A stretch of DNA of 21,369 nucleotides from Bacillota bacterium (GTDB taxonomy: Bacteria > Bacillota > Clostridia > Acetivibrionales > DSM-1351), in NCBI GenBank assembly GCA_023415305.1, contig JAEZKZ010000022.1:1-21369 (forward strand). The letters run 5' to 3'. The notes beneath the pieces are model-generated. The model saw nothing but the letters and a program-made list of their open reading frames with translations, was not told the origin of the DNA and made no database searches. Positions within the stretch are counted from its first letter, which is position 1; each line of letters starts with the position of its first letter. Positions 8,320-14,991 of the stretch are shown here, in pieces. Made by a program: the position numbers and the translations under genes.

Positions 8320-8356
8320 ACGGGGCAGTTTCAACTTGAAATCAGCCCCGTTTTTT
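8320..8356 (+). terminator. Intrinsic terminator between convergent genes
   Basis: ACGGGGC pairs with GCCCCGT, with an inner TTTCAA/TTGAAA extension, and is followed by TTTTTT. It ends the solute-binding protein transcript and may also stop the opposing rbgA transcript, although the minus-strand U-tract is poor. Confidence 0.88.
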
Positions 8357-8362
8357 CATACT

Positions 8363-9310
8363 TTATTCATCACAACTGTCATTATTTGTATTAGTGTTTG
8401 TATTAGTGTTTGTATTTGAGTTTGTATTAGATTTAGAAGTCGCTGTTTCTTCCCTTTCCCCGGGCTTTTCAAGGGTTATTCTTCCGATTTTTCCTCCCCG
8501 GAACTCATCAAGCACAATAGCCGATATTCTGGAATAGTCAATTTGACCCTTTGAAACAATACAACCTCTTTTTCTGGCTACAGTCTCCAAAAGTTCAAGT
8601 GGCTCAATGTCCTTTAATATGTCTCGATCCAGCTTGAATCGTGTACACAATTCATTGGGATAAGTTCTTGAAAGCCTGACAAGGAGCTCCATGGCCACTT
8701 CACTTATATCCATTATGTCATCTTTGATGGCTCCGGTAAAAGCAAGATTCATTCCGACTTCCTGATCTTCAAACTTAGGCCACAATATACCTGGGGTATC
8801 CAGCAATTCTATCTCGGAATTAATTCTAATCCACTGTTTTCCTCTTGTTACTCCGGGCCTGTCTCCGGTTACTGCCGTTGCCTTTCCCACTATCTTATTA
8901 ATAAAGGACGACTTGCCAACATTGGGAATACCAACAACCATAGTTCTTACAGGTGTAAAAAGCTTACCCTTGGCCCTGTCTCTTTCAATTTTCTCTGACA
9001 TAAGCTCCCTGGCCCTGGATTTAACTTCGTTAAGCCCTTTACCATTAATTGAATTTATTAATATACATCTGATTCCCTGCTCAGCATACCATTGAACCCA
9101 TTGTCTTGATATCTGCTCGTCAGCAAGATCGGATTTATTAAAAGCAATAAGTCTAGGTTTATTATTTATCAAAGAATTTATCTCGGGGTTTCTGCTGCTG
9201 AAAGGAATTCTTGCATCCAACAGCTCAATAATAACATCAACCAGCTTCAGATTTTCGGCAATAAGCCTTCTGGTCTTTGCCATATGCCCCGGAAACCATT
9301 GTATATTCAT
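8363..9310 (-). CDS. rbgA: Ribosome biogenesis GTPase RbgA (YlqF)
   Basis: RbgA is a circularly permuted GTPase needed for late 50S subunit assembly in Firmicutes. The permuted motif order is clear: G4 N-K-S-D at 58-61, then G1 GIPNVGKS at 127-134, then G3 DTPG at 171-174, after the conserved MNIQWFPGHMAKTRR start. Length is 315 aa against roughly 280 in B. subtilis; the excess is a C-terminal tail rich in alternating Asn-Thr, encoded by a 12-bp tandem repeat (8388-8435). A good AGGAG precedes the ATG. It lies 34 nt downstream of lepB and is probably cotranscribed with it. Confidence 0.96.
   Translation of the reverse strand: MNIQWFPGHMAKTRRLIAENLKLVDVIIELLDARIPFSSRNPEINSLINNKPRLIAFNKSDLADEQISRQWVQWYAEQGIRCILINSINGKGLNEVKSRARELMSEKIERDRAKGKLFTPVRTMVVGIPNVGKSSFINKIVGKATAVTGDRPGVTRGKQWIRINSEIELLDTPGILWPKFEDQEVGMNLAFTGAIKDDIMDISEVAMELLVRLSRTYPNELCTRFKLDRDILKDIEPLELLETVARKRGCIVSKGQIDYSRISAIVLDEFRGGKIGRITLEKPGEREETATSKSNTNSNTNTNTNTNTNNDSCDE
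8388..8435. repeat. 12-bp tandem repeat in the 3' end of rbgA
   Basis: Four head-to-tail 12-bp units (plus strand GTATTAGTGTTT, twice exact, then two diverged copies) encode the Asn/Thr/Ser-rich tail of RbgA. The unit is a multiple of three, so gain or loss of copies would not break the frame. Confidence 0.9.
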
Positions 9311-9344
9311 TTAATTCTCCTTTTATATTTACATGAAATAATTT

Positions 9345-10019
9345 TTATTTTAGCCCACCGAATTTGGAGAATGGCCAAATTCTGAGTACAGCTTTTCCTA
9401 TTACAGCATCCATATCCACAGGGCCAATCTGTCTTGAGTCCATACTTTTTTCCCTATTATCACCCATTACAAATATTTTATCCTCAGGCACGGTAAAAGG
9501 AAGTTCCATACCGTGTGACTCTGTTGCTCCCTGTAATTTTATATAAGGCTCTTCAAGCTTTGTAAAATCAGCTTCTCCTGCGTTTTTCCTATAAACATAT
9601 CCTTCCCGTATATCTATTTGATCTCCAGGGAGTCCTATCACTCTCTTTATATAGTCTACTTCACCTGGATTTTTTATGGGCAGATATTTAAAAATACTCT
9701 TGAATTTACCTTCTTCATGCATAAAAACTATAATGTCCCCATGCTCAGGTTCATCAAAAAAATAACCAGTTTTGTAAACAATAACGTTATGTCCTGCAAT
9801 CAAAGTGTTTTCCATTGAGACCTGGTCAACCTTATAAGTTGAAAAAATAAAAGCTTTGATTAGCATTGAAATCAAAATTGCTGCTACAATAACAAGAAAC
9901 CATTCAAAAACCTCTCTGCCGGGAGAATTCTTTTTCTTTTCCTTTTTTTCAGATGATGGCTTGTCTTTATTTTCTATATTCAATTTTTCTTCACTATTCT
10001 CATACTTTTGATTTTCCAT
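9345..10019 (-). CDS. lepB: Signal peptidase I
   Basis: Type I signal peptidase cleaves signal peptides from exported proteins on the outer face of the membrane. From the chosen start it is 224 aa: a charged cytoplasmic segment (1-36), one membrane helix (about 37-60), catalytic S68 in QVSMENTL, catalytic K125 in DYIKRVIGLPGD, and the family box GDNREKSMDSR near 195. The start at 10019 is an ATG with GAGGTG 8 nt upstream; the longer frame begins only with a TTG lacking such a site. A promoter-like pair lies upstream (10071-10099). It sits between rplS and rbgA as in many clostridia. It could process the adjacent solute-binding protein, which has an AxA-type site. Confidence 0.96.
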   Translation of the reverse strand: MENQKYENSEEKLNIENKDKPSSEKKEKKKNSPGREVFEWFLVIVAAILISMLIKAFIFSTYKVDQVSMENTLIAGHNVIVYKTGYFFDEPEHGDIIVFMHEEGKFKSIFKYLPIKNPGEVDYIKRVIGLPGDQIDIREGYVYRKNAGEADFTKLEEPYIKLQGATESHGMELPFTVPEDKIFVMGDNREKSMDSRQIGPVDMDAVIGKAVLRIWPFSKFGGLK

Positions 10020-10070
10020 TGGTATAACACCTCGTAGACCTTTATAGATTTGAATTATCAAATCGTCTCT

Positions 10071-10099
10071 ATTATATAAAAAAACGTCCGATTATACAA
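10071..10099 (-). promoter_or_regulatory. Candidate promoter of lepB-rbgA
   Basis: On the minus strand TTGTAT (10099-10094) and TATAAT (10076-10071) are 17 bp apart, after the rplS terminator and 52 bp before the lepB ATG. The -35 is weak. Confidence 0.5.
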
Positions 10100-10180
10100 A
10101 TTACATTTATTTAACAGCATTCGCAATAGCAGTACGTTGAGTTTCAAACTCTATATATCAATCTTGTGACAGCAAACTAA

Positions 10181-10209
10181 AAACCTAGGGAATTGTAGTC
10201 CCTAGGTTT
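10181..10209 (-). terminator. Intrinsic terminator of rplS
   Basis: A perfect 10-bp stem, AAACCTAGGG/CCCTAGGTTT with a 9-nt loop, is followed on the minus strand by TTAGTTT after the terminal TTT of the stem, about 30 bp beyond the rplS stop. Confidence 0.85.
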
Positions 10210-10238
10210 CCTGTTGTGTGTTCGTTTAACACGTAAAA

Positions 10239-10589
10239 TTATTTAGTGTCGAGTCTTTCTTTAATCTTTGCTGCCTTACCAACTCTATCACGCAGATAGT
10301 AAAGCTTAGCTCTTCTAACAACACCTTTTCTAACTACATCGATATGATCGATTCTTGGTGAGTTAACAGGGAATATTCTTTCAACACCAACACCGTAAGA
10401 TACTCTTCTTACAGTAAAAGTTTCCTTTAAACCGGAACCTTTTAATGCTATAACTGTACCTTCGAATACCTGGATTCTTTCCCTGGTTCCTTCTTTAATC
10501 TTTGCATGAACCTTAATAAAATCACCAATTTCCAATTTAGGAAGGTCAGTTCTTATCTGTTCATTTTCAATTGATTTCAATATATCCAT
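10239..10589 (-). CDS. rplS: 50S ribosomal protein L19
   Basis: Ribosomal protein L19 lies at the 30S-50S interface. The 116-aa product has the usual length and signature: LEIGDFIKVHAKIKEG near 20, then RIQVFEGTVIALKG, then VGVERIFPVNSPRID and RRAKLYYLRD. The start at 10589 follows AGGAGG with an AAATTAAAA spacer. The frame stays open further upstream to 10694, but that part corresponds to the untranslated leader. It has its own promoter, leader and terminator, so it is expressed independently of lepB. Confidence 0.98.
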   Translation of the reverse strand: MDILKSIENEQIRTDLPKLEIGDFIKVHAKIKEGTRERIQVFEGTVIALKGSGLKETFTVRRVSYGVGVERIFPVNSPRIDHIDVVRKGVVRRAKLYYLRDRVGKAAKIKERLDTK

Positions 10590-10674
10590 TTTTAATTTCC
10601 TCCTTCCTCTCCTAGATGTTCGTGCATCATATACATCCCTGTGCAGAGGACCATCCGTATTACATACGCAAAAT
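10590..10674 (-). promoter_or_regulatory. Structured 5' leader of rplS, probably an L19 leader
   Basis: Between the promoter and the rplS ATG the RNA can form nested stems: TCCTCT (near 10649) with AGAGGA overlapping the purine-rich region before the start, and an inner GATGT/ACATC pair. The outer stem would reach into the Shine-Dalgarno region, which fits feedback control by L19. Rfam describes an L19 leader family at this position in low-GC Gram-positives. My assignment rests on position and fold, not on a model search. Confidence 0.55.
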
Positions 10675-10704
10675 ATTATAGCATAGTGTTTCAAGGATTG
10701 TAAA
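10675..10704 (-). promoter_or_regulatory. Promoter of rplS
   Basis: TTTACA (10704-10699) and a perfect TATAAT (10680-10675) are separated by 18 bp on the minus strand, just downstream of the dcd stop. Confidence 0.75.
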
Positions 10705-10743
10705 GATGTTTTTTAAAACGCCGGTTACTTATTTTTCATAGTT

Positions 10744-11268
10744 TCAAAGTTTTTTAAATTCCTTATACATAAGGCTTGGCTGAATGCCGTTATTATTTTG
10801 ATATTTTCCGCTATTGTACTTTTCGTAATCACCTTCAATAGTATGATAGTATATCTGACATATATCTATACCAGAGTAGATTTTAACAGGCTGAATGCAA
10901 TGTATTTCAAGAGTCCAATATCCAGAGAATCCTACGTCACCAAAGCCTGCAGTAACATGAATAAATAGCCCAAGTCGCCCTATTGAAGACCTGCCTTCAA
11001 GCATTGGCACGTGATTCTCTGTTCTTGTGTATTCCTTGGTCCTGCCTAGATAGAGTCTGTTGGGTTCAAGAATTAACCCCTCCTCAGGTATCGTAAGCTT
11101 TTTAACCCTGTGTTCCTTCTTCATATCAAGACACTCATCTTCATATACCAGTAATTCGTTATATAGTTTTAAATTATAGCTGTTAGGATTTAATTGGCCT
11201 GGGTTGAACGGTTCAATAAAAATATCTTTTCCCAGTCTGTTTTGAATTTCTTTGCCTGATAATATCAT
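10744..11268 (-). CDS. dcd: dCTP deaminase family protein
   Basis: dCTP deaminase converts dCTP to dUTP on the route to dTMP; some members also hydrolyse dUTP. From the chosen start (174 aa) the family core is visible: QLNPNSYNLKL (25-35), LEGRSSIGRLGLFIHVTAGFGD (90-111) and GYWTLEI with the likely catalytic E121. The G-Y-W-T-L-E form favours deaminase over simple dUTPase. The ATG at 11268 is preferred because GGGG lies 5 nt upstream; the ATG four codons earlier has no site. The upstream region contains a promoter, a short ORF, a terminator and a GC hairpin, suggesting attenuation. Confidence 0.92.
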   Translation of the reverse strand: MILSGKEIQNRLGKDIFIEPFNPGQLNPNSYNLKLYNELLVYEDECLDMKKEHRVKKLTIPEEGLILEPNRLYLGRTKEYTRTENHVPMLEGRSSIGRLGLFIHVTAGFGDVGFSGYWTLEIHCIQPVKIYSGIDICQIYYHTIEGDYEKYNSGKYQNNNGIQPSLMYKEFKKL

Positions 11269-11281
11269 GTCAGCCCCCATC

Positions 11282-11298
11282 TACGCGCAGAGCGCGTA
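11282..11298 (-). promoter_or_regulatory. GC-rich hairpin before the dcd ribosome binding site
   Basis: A perfect 7-bp inverted repeat, TACGCGC/GCGCGTA with a 3-nt loop, lies between the candidate attenuator and the dcd start. It is the most GC-rich motif in this AT-rich leader and could be an operator or a leader stem. Confidence 0.5.
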
Positions 11299-11311
11299 TA
11301 CAAATAGTAAT

Positions 11312-11334
11312 AAAAAGCCGCTTTACGGGTTTTT
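11312..11334 (-). terminator. Terminator-like hairpin in the dcd leader
   Basis: On the minus strand AAAAACCCG-TAAAG-CGGCTTTTT forms a stem with one C-C mismatch, followed by ATTACTATTT. It could end the methyltransferase operon or act as an attenuator for dcd, whose start is about 45 nt further on. Confidence 0.55.
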
Positions 11335-11376
11335 GCTGCGTGATATGTACGATGACTTAAAAAATGTATTTTTCAC
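11323..11376 (-). CDS. Candidate 17-codon leader peptide upstream of dcd
   Basis: A short frame, GTG start, encodes MKNTFFKSSYISRSKNP. GGAGG lies 5 nt before the GTG, as good as any in the window. The TAA stop falls in the loop of the terminator hairpin (11312-11334). The start region GCTAGCGTG can pair with CACGCAGC in the same ORF, giving an alternative structure. This arrangement resembles ribosome-controlled attenuation. No homologue is recognised and translation is not proven. Confidence 0.4.
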   Translation of the reverse strand: MKNTFFKSSYISRSKNP

Positions 11377-11450
11377 GCTAGCCTCCACACTAATACTTGT
11401 TTCAACCTATGCCATCGATGATAAATCTTCATGAATGGTAAATAAAATTG

Positions 11451-11479
11451 ATTATAACACTATTTCAACTCTGTTCCAA
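11451..11479 (-). promoter_or_regulatory. Candidate promoter for dcd and its leader
   Basis: TTGGAA (11479-11474) and a perfect TATAAT (11456-11451) are 17 bp apart on the minus strand. The -35 lies inside the 3' end of the methyltransferase gene. Transcription would start about 175 nt before dcd. Confidence 0.6.
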
Positions 11480-12323
11480 GGGACGCGACTACTGCAATCC
11501 AGTCCCCATCCTCGCTATATTTGCTGCCGGTTAGGTCATCCCACACTTCACGGACTTCAAATCCATTTTTCGTTAGTACGTCAGTTATTGTGTGGAGGGA
11601 GTAGTCATGAAACCAGTTCCTGTATATCTTAACACCACTTTCATCAACAATTATGTATTGATCAATCCATAAGTCCTGTTCAGGGTAATCAAAACCCATT
11701 TCAAGAACAAGATGCCCCTCTGGTCTCCAGAAACCGCCATAACTGTAATACCAGTTGTTCTGCCCTTTATCCCTCATTCTCAGTTTTCTGGTTGAAACAT
11801 CAAAAATAAACACTCCGTCATCCTTTAATGCTTTTCGTATGCTTAAAAGCAGCTTTTCAAGTGCAGTTTCTGAAAATGTACTTAATTCGCCATAAACTTG
11901 AATTACAGCGTCAAATTCATTTTCATATTCCATATCGAGAAAATTCATACATCTAAATTCAATAGGTAAATTTGCTTTGTCCGCTAAAGCTCTTGCATAT
12001 TCTAATGAATTTTCTGAAATATCCAGTCCGACAACTTCCAAACCTGCTCCTGCAAACCTTTTTGCATATAATCCAGGGCCGCATCCCAGATCAAGAAGCC
12101 TCATCCCGGGCTTTAGTACACCAGTCTTTATCAGGTGATCAACAGTTTGGTCAATAGTGGATATTTTCCGGCTAGCCGCATCATGCTGTTGGTTTAAGTG
12201 CGCTTCCAGCATGCTTTTTGAAATATGTGGGTCATCCCAGAAGTGTTTTTCACCTGGTGCAAAGGCTTTCGGTTTATATGTGTACTTTTTAATTACATCC
12301 AATATTTCTTTATTAGTATTCAT
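11460..12323 (-). CDS. Class I SAM-dependent methyltransferase
   Basis: This 287-aa protein has the Rossmann methyltransferase core: motif I LLDLGCGPG (76-84), the acidic residue D101 in VVGLDIS ending beta 2, motif post-II around EFDAVIQVYGELS, and a post-IV FIFDVS segment. The remainder (about 180-287) is a family-specific part with conserved aromatic residues, as in small-molecule methyltransferases. The substrate cannot be told. The ATG shares one base with the stop of the preceding acetyltransferase gene (TAATG), so the two are translationally coupled in the rsgA operon. Confidence 0.88.
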   Translation of the reverse strand: MNTNKEILDVIKKYTYKPKAFAPGEKHFWDDPHISKSMLEAHLNQQHDAASRKISTIDQTVDHLIKTGVLKPGMRLLDLGCGPGLYAKRFAGAGLEVVGLDISENSLEYARALADKANLPIEFRCMNFLDMEYENEFDAVIQVYGELSTFSETALEKLLLSIRKALKDDGVFIFDVSTRKLRMRDKGQNNWYYSYGGFWRPEGHLVLEMGFDYPEQDLWIDQYIIVDESGVKIYRNWFHDYSLHTITDVLTKNGFEVREVWDDLTGSKYSEDGDWIAVVASLGTELK

Positions 12324-13309
12324 TAATCAATTCTCCCATCTTCAATATCAAAAGCCGGTGTGAACACAACAATACCCGGTTTAGCATCATCTTTTTCTAT
12401 CTTTTCACAGTAATCCTCTATCAAAGATTCCTGAATAAGAACCTTTATCATAAATGCCGTATATGCTGTGCTCTCATCGCTAATATCAATATTTTCTTCA
12501 TTTTTGATTAAGGGGTACAGACAATCGTAGGACAATAATGTATGTAATTCACCCTTAGGCTTACCGTGCTTTATGGCTGCCAGATATTTCAGTATTTCAC
12601 ATACGTGCTCGTTTTCTGCCAGCAGTTCTTTCACACGTAAATTGCTATTGTTATATCTAATGTATCCTATGTTTTTATTATCTTTTAGAATTACAGAAGC
12701 ACGTGCTCCAATACCATGATTGTTCCATTCAATGATATTTTCTCCCGGAAACAGCGCGAGTGGGTCAGCTTTATGTCGTGCATACCACATTTTAATTATC
12801 CATGGAAGGTCTTTTTGGAAAACAGGCCTGAGGCTGTATTGTCCGCAGTCAAAATCTTCATGGTTTAAATTTACAATGGTACCGCTTGCCGAGAACATTT
12901 TAGTCTTATATCCAAAACGCGGATAGTAGGTATCATGTCCACATAGTAAAGAAAAAGTGTATCCTAATTCCTTTAGTCTATAGTGACCTTCCTCAATCAG
13001 CTTTTCTCCTATACCTTTTCCCTGGCATTCGGGAAGTACCGCTATGGGAGCAAGGACTGCTCCCATAGTTTCACCGCCTTGTACAACAAATTTATATGGT
13101 GAAAACAAAGCGTGACCTACAATTTTGTTGTCCATTTCGGCCACCAGTGATAATTCCGGATTAAAGCATGAATTATGCCTTAGAAGATCAACAAGGACAG
13201 GTTCTGATACATATTGGTTATCAGGATGCCAACCTAAAAATGCCTCGTATGTAACATTCGCTATACTTGTATAATCTGCTGTTTTTTCACTTCTTATTTT
13301 AATTTCCAT
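12323..13309 (-). CDS. GNAT-family N-acetyltransferase
   Basis: The first 160 or so residues form a GNAT fold: beta 4 APIAVLPECQ, the acetyl-CoA pyrophosphate loop Q96-G-K-G-I-G101, and the YYPRFGY segment (128-134) typical of YhbS-like acetyltransferases. The second half (about 165-328) is a further alpha/beta region, as in two-domain GNAT/Eis-like proteins. The substrate is unknown. GGGAGG, 9 nt before the ATG, lies inside the end of rsgA; the gap between the two genes is 3 nt. The stop overlaps the methyltransferase start. Confidence 0.88.
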   Translation of the reverse strand: MEIKIRSEKTADYTSIANVTYEAFLGWHPDNQYVSEPVLVDLLRHNSCFNPELSLVAEMDNKIVGHALFSPYKFVVQGGETMGAVLAPIAVLPECQGKGIGEKLIEEGHYRLKELGYTFSLLCGHDTYYPRFGYKTKMFSASGTIVNLNHEDFDCGQYSLRPVFQKDLPWIIKMWYARHKADPLALFPGENIIEWNNHGIGARASVILKDNKNIGYIRYNNSNLRVKELLAENEHVCEILKYLAAIKHGKPKGELHTLLSYDCLYPLIKNEENIDISDESTAYTAFMIKVLIQESLIEDYCEKIEKDDAKPGIVVFTPAFDIEDGRID

Positions 13310-13312
13310 ATA

Positions 13313-14365
13313 CTAAAACCTCCCTTTTGAAATCTCTTTCTGAAATTTAGCTATTTGTCGACCCCACTGCTTTTCTTGAAGCCTGAGTTTACCGTCCTTC
13401 TTTGCTTCCATATGAGCAATCTCCTTTTGTAATTTCAGCCAGCTTTCCCATCTCTGCTTATCAATTTTTCCTGTTTCAAGAGCTTCTCTTACAGCACAAC
13501 CGGGCTCAGTTTGATGCTTGCAGTCATGAAAACGACATTGAGAAATGAGTTCTTCTATGTCTCCAAACATTATTTCCATTCCTGCATCTGTATCCCAAAT
13601 GGATAGGGTTCTCATTCCCGGAGTGTCCAGGATAAGTCCTCCGCCAGGAAGAAGAACAAGTTCTCTATGAGTTGTGGTATGTCTACCCCTGCTGTCGTCC
13701 TCACGTATTGACTGGGTTTTAAGAATTTCTTCACCGGCCAGTTTATTTACCAGGGTAGACTTGCCAACCCCCGAGGAACCAAGCAGTGCAACTGTTTTTC
13801 CGGGCTGCAGATATTTGCTGACTTCCTCGAGACCCTGACCGGTCACAGAACTTATTGCATAAACCTCTACACCTGGAGCTGTGCCGTATACCAAATTCAT
13901 TTTCTCAGCAACATTCTCACAGCAGTCTGCCTTTGTCAGTATAACTACAGGCACAGCACCACTGTCCCAGGCAGCAATCAAATATCGTTCCAATCTCTTC
14001 ATGTTAAAATCCTTATTCAGAGATTGAATCAAAAAAACCGTATCTGCGTTAGCTGCCACAATTTGCTCCTTGACCTCGATACCAGCTGCAGCTCTTGAGA
14101 ATTTTGTTCTTCTTGTGAGAACAAACCTGATAAAAGTATCTGCTCCCTGTATTGTTTCCAGGGCGACCCAATCACCAACGGCCAGCTGGACACTGCCATC
14201 AACCTTCTGTATGGGTCTGTTGACCATAAACTCACCCTGGTCGGTTACAACCTTAAGCTGTTGCCCGAAATCAGCGATTATACGCCCGGGATACATGCCT
14301 GGTGCTGCCGTGACGTTCCATTCATTCTGAAAAACTTCATTCCATCCGTAATCTTTTATATTCAT
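13313..14365 (-). CDS. rsgA: Ribosome small subunit-dependent GTPase RsgA
   Basis: RsgA is a circularly permuted GTPase that assists late 30S maturation. From the ATG at 14365 (350 aa) it has an N-terminal OB fold (about 20-85), G4 LTKAD (143-147), G1 GSSGVGKST (196-204), switch GRHTTT (227-232), G3 DTPG (247-250) and a zinc site C277-x4-C282-x-H284-x5-C290. The MNIKDYGWNE start is typical of one of the two RsgA subfamilies common in Firmicutes. A TTG one codon earlier is also in frame, but the ATG overlaps the stop of the upstream small gene (TGATG) and is the natural coupled start. It heads, with that small gene, an operon with the acetyltransferase and methyltransferase. Confidence 0.95.
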   Translation of the reverse strand: MNIKDYGWNEVFQNEWNVTAAPGMYPGRIIADFGQQLKVVTDQGEFMVNRPIQKVDGSVQLAVGDWVALETIQGADTFIRFVLTRRTKFSRAAAGIEVKEQIVAANADTVFLIQSLNKDFNMKRLERYLIAAWDSGAVPVVILTKADCCENVAEKMNLVYGTAPGVEVYAISSVTGQGLEEVSKYLQPGKTVALLGSSGVGKSTLVNKLAGEEILKTQSIREDDSRGRHTTTHRELVLLPGGGLILDTPGMRTLSIWDTDAGMEIMFGDIEELISQCRFHDCKHQTEPGCAVREALETGKIDKQRWESWLKLQKEIAHMEAKKDGKLRLQEKQWGRQIAKFQKEISKGRF

Positions 14366-14514
14366 CAATAATCATCCTTTAAAAATTTCTTTTCTTCCTG
14401 TCTTCGTTTCTTTTTATTTTTCAAGCTGTTCTCCTGAACTCTTGTTCTGGGATTTATAACCCAGCTTCCGCGTATTTCCTTCATATAATCGACAGTACTC
14501 TTCTTTTTAACCAT
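14365..14514 (-). CDS. Small basic protein, 49 aa, coupled to rsgA
   Basis: A short ORF starts MVKKKSTVDYMKEIRGSWV and continues with INPRTRV and a Lys/Arg-rich tail (KNKKKRRQEEKKF) ending in KDDY. GGAGGAGG lies 5 nt before the ATG, and its TGA overlaps the rsgA ATG by one base, so it is very probably translated and coupled. The charge suggests RNA or ribosome binding, matching RsgA's role. I do not recognise a named family. A hairpin (14528-14541) directly abuts its ribosome binding site. Confidence 0.8.
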   Translation of the reverse strand: MVKKKSTVDYMKEIRGSWVINPRTRVQENSLKNKKKRRQEEKKFLKDDY

Positions 14515-14527
14515 AATAACCTCCTCC

Positions 14528-14541
14528 GCCACGATAGTGGC
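14528..14541 (-). promoter_or_regulatory. Hairpin directly upstream of the 49-aa gene's ribosome binding site
   Basis: GCCAC-TATC-GTGGC abuts GGAGGAGG. It matches the module before yraN (TCAAAGCCA..TGGC..GGAGGTTA), with C-G replacing T-A at the end of the stem, so pairing is preserved. Confidence 0.45.
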
Positions 14542-14576
14542 TTTGACACGCCTTGAAGCGTAGTTAACCTATTTAG

Positions 14577-14634
14577 TTATTTCATCTTAACCTTATGGCC
14601 AATTTTATTATTTCACCTTAACCTTATGGCCAAT
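14577..14634. repeat. Two-copy 27-bp direct repeat, 31-bp period
   Basis: TTATTTCAYCTTAACCTTAT followed by GGCCAAT occurs at 14577-14603 and 14608-14634 with one difference. Only two copies are present, so this is not a CRISPR; it may be a duplicated regulatory site. Confidence 0.85.
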
Positions 14635-14723
14635 GCTCACTTTTTTCTCTCTGCTAATTATCATTCCACATCGAGCAAAATTACTTTCCTTTTCTCTAAA
14701 CTATTCATCTCTTAAAAAATTTT

Positions 14724-14834
14724 TCAGATAAAAAAATCCGCAGATAGCGACCACCTGCGGATTTTCAACAATAAAAAGGCAATAAAAAAACACGCTACCA
14801 ATGCGTGCAAAATTACTCCAATTATTGCATTCAC
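14724..14834 (-). CDS. Candidate 36-aa hydrophobic peptide (weak)
   Basis: A GTG-initiated frame encodes one predicted membrane helix (residues 2-23, starting MNAIIGVILHALVA) followed by KIRRW and an acidic-hydrophobic end. This is the general shape of a type I toxin peptide. Against it: there is no good ribosome binding site, and both intrinsic terminators (14784-14807 and 14733-14765) lie inside the frame, so the first would cut the message. Confidence 0.2.
   Translation of the reverse strand: MNAIIGVILHALVACFFIAFLLLKIRRWSLSADFFI
14733..14765 (-). terminator. Second intrinsic terminator of the short unit
   Basis: AAAATCCGCAG/CTGCGGATTTT is an 11-bp stem with an 11-nt loop, followed on the minus strand by further T residues (seven in all, counting the stem end). 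Confidence 0.88.
14784..14807 (-). terminator. First intrinsic terminator of the short unit
   Basis: CACGC/GCGTG with a 7-nt loop is followed directly by TTTTTTT on the minus strand. With the stronger terminator 20 bp further on, it makes a tandem stop about 190 nt from the promoter. Confidence 0.75.
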
Positions 14835-14909
14835 AATTCAGTTGCTCGAAAGAAGCTGCACCGGAACAAAAAGGACAAAAAATATCCTATGAACCGAGCC
14901 ATTATTAAA

Positions 14910-14948
14910 TTAGCAAAGAGCCACCTCAACAATTAAACTTAAAGACAT
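14910..14948 (-). CDS. Candidate 12-aa peptide in a short transcript
   Basis: ATG at 14948 opens a 12-codon frame, MSLSLIVEVALC, ending in TAA. AAGGAG lies 9 nt upstream, and a near-consensus promoter lies 44 bp upstream. The peptide is hydrophobic and ends in Cys. It could be a leader peptide of an attenuator, the coding part of a dual-function small RNA, or chance. No homologue is recognised. Confidence 0.35.
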   Translation of the reverse strand: MSLSLIVEVALC

Positions 14949-14991
14949 ATACAACAACTCCTTTCTTTTAATTATTTATTATACAACTAAT

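Larger units (their letters stand above)
14515..14720. other. Non-coding upstream region of the rsgA operon
   Basis: No gene is seen. It contains two small hairpins next to the ribosome binding site of the 49-aa gene (ACGC/GCGT at about 14550-14563 and GCCAC/GTGGC at 14528-14541) and a 27-bp direct repeat (14577-14634). I find no near-consensus promoter, though each repeat reads TTGGCC then TAA-rich sequence 17 bp later on the minus strand. Confidence 0.5.

Noticed and set aside
10181..10209. Palindrome AAACCTAGGG/CCCTAGGTTT as an operator or insertion end
   Set aside because: Its position just after the rplS stop and the following T residues fit an ordinary terminator.
10590..10694. 35-residue N-terminal extension of L19
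   Set aside because: It coincides with the structured leader, and the ATG at 10589 has a full AGGAGG and gives the normal L19 length.
14577..14634. CRISPR array
   Set aside because: Only two copies with a 4-bp gap and no spacer-length unique sequence or cas genes.
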